64,000 bases of DNA from Hymenopus coronatus (lineage: Eukaryota > Arthropoda > Insecta > Mantodea > Hymenopodidae), in assembly GCA_030762935.1 (NCBI GenBank), contig CM060895.1:28758501-28822500 (forward strand). Direction: 5' to 3'. Of this stretch, positions 57,202-64,000 are shown piece after piece. The position numbers and the translations under genes are program-made. The notes beneath the pieces are model-generated. The model did no database searches. It worked only from the letters and a program-made list of their open reading frames with translations, and was not told the DNA's origin. Every line of letters begins with the position of its first letter. The stretch's first letter is position 1.

Positions 57202-57236
57202 AAGGACACTTGATGACCTTGTAGTTGAACGTCCTT
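57202..57236 (+). promoter_or_regulatory. 3'-terminal RNA hairpin of LINE copy 3
   Basis: AAGGAC (57202-57207) pairs with GTCCTT (57231-57236). The loop has TGATGACCTTGTAGTTGAA, close to the loop of copy 1. The stem is two pairs shorter than in copy 1. Confidence 0.65.
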
Positions 57237-57243
57237 AAACACT

Positions 57244-57278
<35 letters not shown>

Positions 57279-57334
57279 GCCGTTGACTAGTAGTTGTCTA
57301 TTGACATTTTCTTAAGCATAATGACAATAAAATC

Positions 57335-57420
<86 letters not shown>
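57244..57420 (+). repeat. CAT tail of LINE, then TTA microsatellite
   Basis: CAT units at 57244-57278 are the tail of LINE copy 3. ATT units at 57336-57420 are a separate trinucleotide run that may be the tail of a second retroelement, since reverse transcriptase sequence follows at 57470. Confidence 0.9.
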
Positions 57421-57422
<2 letters not shown>

Positions 57423-57469
57423 TATCAGAGCTAGGAATGATCTCAACACCAAGTAAAGAATACAGATCA

Positions 57470-57600
57470 ATATAACACTAGCAATCCAATTCCCCTTATA
57501 ATGCAGTCAAGTTTTAGGACTAGTGATAGATAAAAGTCTGAAATGGGACAAACATATCGAAAAAATTAATGATAATTGCGGATTGGTAACTAGGCAACCC
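57470..57600 (+). pseudogene. CR1- or Jockey-like reverse transcriptase fragment
   Basis: VLGLVIDKSLKWDKHIEKIN and DNCGL (about 57515-57590) match the thumb motif FLGvxiDxxLxWxxHIexi of LINE reverse transcriptases. Nothing on either side extends it. Confidence 0.7.
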
Positions 57601-57684
57601 TGCATTTTGCATGGTGCAAAATAGGGGTGCTGACACTGCATTCATTAACCTGCTGATTGGGGCTATGGTGATCGTCGTTAATAT

Positions 57685-57765
57685 GTTTCAGTAGTGCAAT
57701 GGCTAACATGTTGGAAAGTCATGGTGAAGGTCAAAAGTTCAAACTTGTCTGCCGATAAATGAGTT
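57685..57765 (+). repeat. tRNA-like SINE head, third family
   Basis: CAGTAGTGCAATGGCTAACA resembles a box A region and AAGTTCAAACTTG a box B, 45 bases apart. No target duplication or tail was defined. Confidence 0.45.
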
Positions 57766-57769
57766 TTAT

Positions 57770-58955
57770 ATTAATTGCTATTCATGTTTAGAGAATGTTC
57801 TAGCAAACTGTGATTTCTCTCTGTGTGTACTATAGAGAGAATTTGCCTACAAATACAAATTTCCAGCCATTTATGCTCACTAAGGAACTATGTTTTCATA
57901 TAGAGGGTATCTGGATATATGTATGGGGAATTGCAGCAGAATCAACGGAGGCATGTTGTCTGTATCACCAGAGGTTTCCTCAGAGAATACTTCCTTTAGG
58001 TCCTATATTTTTGCAAGTTTCAACCTGCCTTCTTGAATCAGGAGCAGTGCACAAGACACATCATCCATAAAGAAAACACCCTGTCTGTGATCAACCATAT
58101 GGTGGAAATGGATAAACTGTAAAGGTTTATCTGTGAGATGGTCTGGTATGATGTCAGAGTCACTGTTAAATGCACTACTTTGGGAACCAGAGAGGTTCGT
58201 AATATAGGCTTACAAACGTTATCTAGTATATATATATGCAATGCCTATATATAGGCATTGCATAGGCATTGCATTTTGTAAAGAACAATTTATTAACTTT
58301 CTTTTGTATGAAAGAATAGATTTAAATAGTAAAATATAATTTAATACGCCTTATGTATGGAAGTTATAATTACAATGTTATATGCATTTATATATGATGT
58401 TTATTAAAGCATTTCCTAACAAATAACAATTTTTGTTTTAATGAAATTCATAAAGTTAAACTAATTAACTGAAATGACGCTCCCATGCCAAACAATCAGT
58501 TCTTATTAAATTTACTAACATAAAAAATACCTCAAGTGGCAGTATTTTAATCTAGAATCTTCACCACTGTGTCAATATGCACACTGTTGTGCTACCAGAG
58601 CAAGTCACTTCACGAACAGTGGTGCAAAGCAGTCATTTTAGCCAAAATCGATATGTCCAAATGCAGTGGTCAGTGTTTATGGCATAGTGTTTAGAATTCC
58701 AGGACTATAACTTCCCAACCATTAGGCTGAGAAGACTCACCTGATATATATATATAGTAAGAGCATATATTTTGAACTCTGAAAGAAGAAAACAAAATGT
58801 ATTTATTCATAAACTAAACTATTTCATGGACAGACTAAGAGGCTCACTTGGTACAAAATGTATTGAAAACAGTGCAGAGGATTTATGCAATCATATATGT
58901 GGTGAATTTAATAAGTCCTTGTTAAAAGATAGAAAAACAAATTATTTTTGGTGGA
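57770..58955. other. AT-rich DNA with a palindrome; no gene
   Basis: I see no protein fragment. A perfect 24-bp palindrome lies at 58238-58261. TA runs occur at 58227-58236 and 58745-58756. Confidence 0.4.
58238..58261. repeat. Perfect 24-bp palindrome
   Basis: GCAATGCCTATA is followed directly by its reverse complement TATAGGCATTGC. A third arm, ATAGGCATTGCAT, follows at 58262, so the sequence can fold in two ways. Confidence 0.95.
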
Positions 58956-58961
58956 TTTTTT

Positions 58962-59927
58962 TTTTTCTCCTCAACATCTCTTTTTAACACAATTCACTTT
59001 TCCAAGCATTTCTCCCAGCTTTTCTGTTTGGGAAATGCATCTTCATTAGACGTGAATTGTTTTCTGCTTAGCCACTTTTTCAAGTTTTGAAATAATATGT
59101 CACTGGGTGCTCAGTCTGGTGAATAAGGGGTAATGTAATAATTTGAACCTTAATTCTACAATTTTTGCCATTGAAACTATGCAGGTGCATTGTCTTGATG
59201 GAAGAGAATCTTTTTCTCTGCCAGATGAGGGTGCTTTTTCTCGATTTCTTCATTCAACCGGTGCAATAATGATGCATAATACTCTACATTTATCATTCTT
59301 CCTTTCTGCAAGTAATCAGTGTAGATGATTCCACATGTATACCATAAAATCGAGGCCATCACCTTGTCTGCAGATTTCACCACCTTTGCCTTCTCTGCAG
59401 CCTTTGAAAACCCAGTGCTTCAACTGTACTTTTGTTTCTGGAGTGCAGTAGTGTGTAATGTTACATCCACCGTTATGTACAGATGCAGAAACTCATCAGA
59501 TTTGTAATGGTAAGGTGCCAAACCAGCTTCTGAAATCGATAACACGATTGAATTTATTCCCCATTGAGTGCGGTACCCATGTTGCCGAAACCTTTGTCTG
59601 ACCTAATTTTTGGTGCAAAATTGAAAACACTGTACCATGTGATGTGCTTGTAGCCTCTACTATTTTGCAAACTTTGATTCGTCAATCACTCAAAACCATA
59701 TCCTGGCTATTGTTAACCATTTTGGAGGAAGTCACTTCTACTGGACGTCTGGAACAATGTTAAACATTTGTGAATGTATGACCATGTTTAAATTTATTTA
59801 TTCAATTTAAATTGTTGCAAATGCAGGAACAGATGTGCCATGAACTTCAACTCAGCTTTTGTCTCTTTTGTGCTAAGCCTTTTAAATAGAAATGCTTAAT
59901 CACAGCATGAAACTTGCTTTTTTCCAT
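58962..59927 (-). pseudogene. Mariner transposase, third subfamily, decayed
   Basis: On the - strand it starts MEKSKFHAVIKHFYLKGLAQ at 59927. The readable middle (59383 down) is VKSADKVMASILWYTCGIIY, DYLQKGRMINVEYYASLLHR, then PHLAEKKILFHQDNAPA with the second catalytic Asp. The third Asp lies in the DAPSDILF-type sequence near 59110 and the gene fades near 58962. Frameshifts are numerous. The start and the order of motifs differ from the mariners at 8682 and 23087, so this is a separate subfamily. Confidence 0.83.
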
Positions 59928-59999
59928 CTTTCCATAGAAGCACAAGGTTGTTGATTCAATCATCTATTACAACAAAACTATGTGATGGATATGGTTGAA

Positions 60000-62450
60000 A
60001 CTTTAACTGCCATCTAGTAAGAGATGACAGCTGCTAAATACAAACTTTTTTGATGCTACAAGTGTAATTTCTTGGATTTCCTAAGGACTTATGAATGCAT
60101 CTAGTACCTCACCAGATTAAAGAAAGAAGTGAGGAGAATTAAGGGAATTAAGACTTTCCTGGTAAACAACGCTTTCTACCCATTTGAAGAATGCAAAACA
60201 GCAAATGAAAGCAGTAACTACTTGTAAAATCAAAACATCTTAGTTACAACTTATCTTAAAATGTATACATGCCTAGATTTTAGGTTTTAGTTTTACAAAA
60301 CCTTTTAAATTTGTTGCAAATGAAATTTGAGTCTGAAATATAGCTGCTTCAGTAGACTGAAGTTTCTCAGCTATGAGGAGAATAAAATCTTATTACATAC
60401 ATTCTTAGCTTCAAAAGCCTCTCAAAATTAACCTTCATATCAAATGAGAAAGAGTTTTGTGTTTTAAGAAAATGTTAAAAATCGTGCGATATGGTTATCA
60501 GTAATTCTACACAAGATCATAGGATACAGTTGCAGTACAAATAGCTTGATTTTTGACATGAATTGAGTATATTCCATATTAAATATATATTAATTTATTT
60601 TCTAAAGTTTAAGTAGCATTTTATTTACCTTTTATATGTCATTTAATGTTTTATAATTCATAATGAAAATAACTTATTAAAACATAGATGTTCTGAATGA
60701 TTTAAAATGTTTTTTTTTTTAGTTGGCAAATGCCATTTTCTAACACACAAAAAATATTCTTGACACCTATTGTTATTTACAACCTACAACAAGAAAATTA
60801 AGTATGAGCTGACAATTGTCCTTTGTTTGAGATAATGATTGCATTCAATTGCAAAATGTAGATGTGTTTTAATGTGCCATTGTGGTTTGTTACTTCCTTA
60901 TTTTAAATTCATGCATAGCTGCATACAATTAGAACTGCCCATACATTATCTTGTTGTTCAGCAAGAATATTGTAATGCTCATAGACATACCTAAGCCTCA
61001 GAAAGTAGGAAAAGTAGGAGTTTTAAAAGCAAAAGTAGATAACATTTTCCATGCCAGTACAGTGATGTGAAAACACAAGAAAATCTACTTATTTACATAC
61101 ATTTTTATGATTGGCGGAGAGAGGGTTTTACTACAGAATTATTCTGCTTTGCTCTGCATATGATGCAAACCGTAATCACATTTCAATGAAAAGTATTAAA
61201 AATATTAACTTTCAATATAAACAATATATTTTTAAAATATTTAAAAGTTGTTTAAAAAAATATTAAATAGTTTAGGAAATTGGTTATTTTCCATAACTCC
61301 AATTGAAAAATATAAAAATTTAACATCAAAATCTGTTTTCACTTTAACTAATTAAAATTAAGAAATGTCTATGTAACAATGTGTTTATATTTATATAAAA
61401 AGCTCAAAATAAAATATTTGAGAGTGACAATAAACCATAAAGTGCTTCATATAACCATTTGAAAAAGAAAACAGTAACTAATGTCTTAAGAATAATTTGA
61501 TATAGCTGGTTAAAATTGTGTGTATACAATGTTTCGATATATGTGGCAAAACAACCAGAATAAAACTGAACATTTTTACTGTCACAGATACATTTCCTCA
61601 AAGCCATGTGCCAAATGCTCCTACTTTAAACATGAAGCAGAATGATTTGTGTTTTTTAATCTAGTGGTAAAGTTTATATTGATCACTCTATGTTGCACAT
61701 GTTATTGGGTGAGAACTCCATTTACATTTGTAAGGCCCACGGGTTTGTTAGTTTAGTTTAAGGAGCACAAGCATAATCATCTCTTTACTCAGCTCTCACT
61801 TAATCGCAAGTCATCATTCAGGGTGTGTTTTACGTTTTGAAAGTGAGTTTTTGTAAAATTATTAATGTATTAAAAATGGATGGTTGGGAGACATATCCTG
61901 CAAAAAATAAACAAGGATATTAAAGCCAATAGAAATTAGAAAGGAAATCAGCAGATGTCTGCCTCTTTGGTGTGGGGATTCACCTAGCTTCCAATTCTTG
62001 GCTGTAGGATGAGAATTTTCTGTACCCAAGATTATTCCTTGTCCTCCCTAAAGTTTAGAAATATGAATGAGAGTATAAATTTCAAGTTTGAAGTTTGTGT
62101 GTATGTGCATGCATAAGTCTGTGCATGTGTGTCCAAAAATTAACATGATAATAAATGAGTGAATGTCATCTCTGTTGAGCAATTGTTCCGTAAGAAAAGC
62201 TATTGATATGATGTTAGTTAAAGGGGCACCATATAAATAGGTGAGGGGGGGGGGATTTGTAAGTGTATTGCCCAATTTAAAAGAAAAGATTTATCATAAC
62301 TCTGTATCTAAGAGATATAGTGTCATAACCAGAATTTTCATTATTTTACAGCAGAAGCAAGAAATCCTTTTTATAATACCTGCATACTATGCTGTAATTA
62401 TATGAAAATGTTATTCTCACTTTAATTATACAATGATAAATGTTGCACCC
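60000..62450. other. 2.4 kb AT-rich DNA, no gene recognised
   Basis: No element end or protein fragment could be supported. Near 62090-62140 a GTGTGTATGTGCATGC stretch and a G run at 62246-62254 suggest a repeat-derived segment, perhaps related to the microsatellite part of repeat R. Confidence 0.35.
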
Positions 62451-62459
62451 CAAGGGTTG

Positions 62460-63690
62460 TGTAAACTATATTGATTGAATATTTTATTTTAAGAAAGGCA
62501 ACTTTAGCAATAACGTGCTCTGATGTCTCAGTTTCTTAATGTTTTAGCGGGCACTATCAGACTGGTCCTTATAATTTCCTGAGATTTCTGCTGTCTTTAA
62601 CCCTTGTAAAAATGAAGGAACTGTTTGGGTACCATGTTTGTCAACAGTTAAGTTAGTCTTTGTATTTTGTAAAGCTGATTGGCTTTTCTGAAAATAATAC
62701 AAAAAATATAAAATGTATTTACATTAATCATTTAAAGATGTGTTATTTAAGACTAATGATTAAGCATTTATCATTAATTTTATCCTATCTCTATAACATT
62801 AACCTTAAGTAGACTTTCAGAAATAATCTAAGGGTTTCTTGAATGGTGTTTAAAGTTCACTCAATGAGGGTTTCCTCTTGAAAACTGTTTCTGTAGAAAA
62901 ATAGGCCAAATTTAACTGCTGCCAACTGCAGCCAAATCGTTCTCACCGGCAAAGCATTGTGTCACTTTTTTTGGTTCACCATTGAGTGAATGCTTTAGGG
63001 TTTTGTAAAAATTTTAAAAAAGAATGAGGTCTTCTGTCAGCTCACCATATTTGTCACCAAAATCCTTTTAGGGTCTTATAATAGGGAATTTCTCCAGTGA
63101 CCTGTGTGCTCTTTCAATAACAGAGTGAATACCATCTATTTGCATAAGTGTGTGACCCTTCAACAAAAATGTGTGATTTATTTTTTAAAATCCATATGCA
63201 GCAGCATATCATCATTATATTTTGGTTCTGCTTTATCAGACCAAATAGTTAGTTCCTTTGTTTCCCTGCTTAAGTTTTTATGTATCCATTTGTATAATTC
63301 TGAAGCCATCTCTTTGTCACCTCTTCCAACTTTTGTTACATCTCACTTAATGCAATAGGCAGTATTATCTGTAGTGTTATACACAGCATAATTATATTTA
63401 CACAGTTTTTTATGTAAAAACTTTGGCTATCAGTCACCATTGGTTTAGGCAGGCACTTCTGAAGATCCACAATCACTTTTATTTCTTCAGGCTGTTTTCC
63501 TTTATCTTGGAAGCAGTCAAAAGCACCACAAATATCTGCTAGATGGAAATCCAGTTAAATTTAAAATTACATATTTGCCTGTACAGCCGGTCTTTTGGAA
63601 TTTTAGAAGCTTCTATGTCTTTGCTTTGGCATGTTCTACAAATAGCATATACATTTATTTTTAATTAAAAGTTTTGACACAAGACGTAGA
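62460..63690 (-). pseudogene. DDE-like transposon protein, lineage 3, decayed
   Basis: On the - strand the order is ADICGAFDCFQ (about 63545), IKVIVDLQKCLPKPM (63490), FYIKNCVNIIMLCITLQII (63400), EMASELYKWIHKNLSRETKE (about 63310), LTIWSDKAEPKYNDDM (63240), KGHTLMQIDGIHSVIERAHR (about 63140) and LEKFPIIRP. VDLQK, WSDK and SVIE occupy the same places as CFDCQQ, FSDS and GLIE in the transposon copies at 14.9-20.2 and 42.6-44.5 kb, so the same catalytic plan D-D-E is likely. Sequence similarity to those copies is low; it is a different lineage. The 3' part towards 62460 is read only weakly. Confidence 0.65.
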
Positions 63691-63739
63691 ATTTCTCTCT
63701 CTTTTGTAATGACTTTCATATGCTGGAAATGAAGTTATA

Positions 63740-64000
63740 CGAGGTGCATCCAGAATGTAAGTTTCCCATTTTTTGAAAAACAAAGACAACATAGTTACAT
63801 GACAAATTTTATTGGCAACATTATTGGCAATGTTTGAGCTATTTTTCGACATAGTCACCAAAAGAATTGAGACACTTGTCATATCATGGGATCAACTTTT
63901 GTATTGTAGAAGTCTGCCACCTGTGAATGGAATCAACATGTGATAGTCGTCTTCAGGTTCTTTGTCTTTGTCAAAATGCCAGCCGGAGGATATGAATTTC
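63740..64000 (-). mobile_element. Mariner-like element, 3' end, runs off the window
   Basis: CGAGGTGCATCCAGAATGTA at 63740, preceded by TA, is a typical mariner end. The - strand sequence after it (63890-63790) reads YHMLIPFTGG and SVSILLVTMSKNSSNIANNV in broken frames, with the layout of a mariner C-terminus. It is inserted in or next to the lineage 3 fragment. Confidence 0.6.

Larger units (their letters stand above)
51165..57277 (+). mobile_element. I-type LINE, copy 3, with inverted 5' piece
   Basis: Forward homology to copy 2 starts near 51510 in the 5' UTR and runs through ORF1 and ORF2 to the 3' hairpin and a CAT repeat tail (57244-57278). A piece of the 5' UTR lies upstream at 51165-51290 in opposite orientation. 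Two SINEs (54579-54865 and 55595-55869) interrupt ORF2. Decay is intermediate between copies 1 and 2. No target duplication could be recognised. Confidence 0.85.

Overview
This is a nuclear, intron-bearing, AT-rich eukaryotic window, almost certainly from an arthropod. The evidence is spliced exons with GT/AG boundaries, several mariner families of arthropod type, I-type and CR1/Jockey-type non-LTR retrotransposons, a tRNA-derived SINE, Helitron DNA, and a nuclear fragment of mitochondrial COX2 in which TGA must be read as Trp. I cannot place the order; chelicerate or non-holometabolous insect would both fit. There are no operons, CRISPR arrays or intact RNA genes.

The only host gene I can support is the 3' end of a fatty acid synthase on the + strand. 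Three phase-0 exons (7476-7745, 23445-23693, 23934-24122) encode most of the thioesterase domain, with Ser, Asp and His triad motifs in place. The 15.7 kb intron between the first two exons is packed with transposons: a mariner (8493-9982), a repeat cluster (10.5-12.0 kb), a nested DNA transposon plus Helitron plus SINE (14.4-20.6 kb) and a second mariner split by a SINE (21.9-23.1 kb). Upstream of the first exon lies a nearly full-length I-type LINE (634-5881).

Downstream of the gene (24.4-64 kb) I see only transposon remains: a fragment of an uncharacterised arthropod family (25.2-26.2 kb), a mitochondrial COX2 insertion (27.3 kb), an odd two-headed DNA transposon (27.9-28.7 kb), a CR1-like LINE (30.8-32.4 kb), Jockey-like fragments (36-39 kb), two more copies of the I-type LINE (39.4-46.8 and 51.2-57.3 kb), a transposon with 158-bp inverted repeats (49.6-51.1 kb) and mariners at 59 kb and at the right edge.

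The most interesting material is a DNA transposon family with a poorly characterised DDE-like protein. Two related copies (14407-20625 and 42276-44997) give each other's boundaries: termini starting GAGGACC, AT-rich 4-bp target duplications, short subterminal repeats and a shared 83-bp intron. Two further, divergent relatives of the protein occur near 12.5 kb and 62.5-63.7 kb. A second good signal is a 3'-terminal hairpin in the I-type LINE, supported by compensatory base changes between copies and by a 60-bp insertion consisting of little more than that hairpin. Nesting gives a relative order: LINE copy 2, then SINE and DNA transposon inserted into it; DNA transposon, then Helitron, then SINE.
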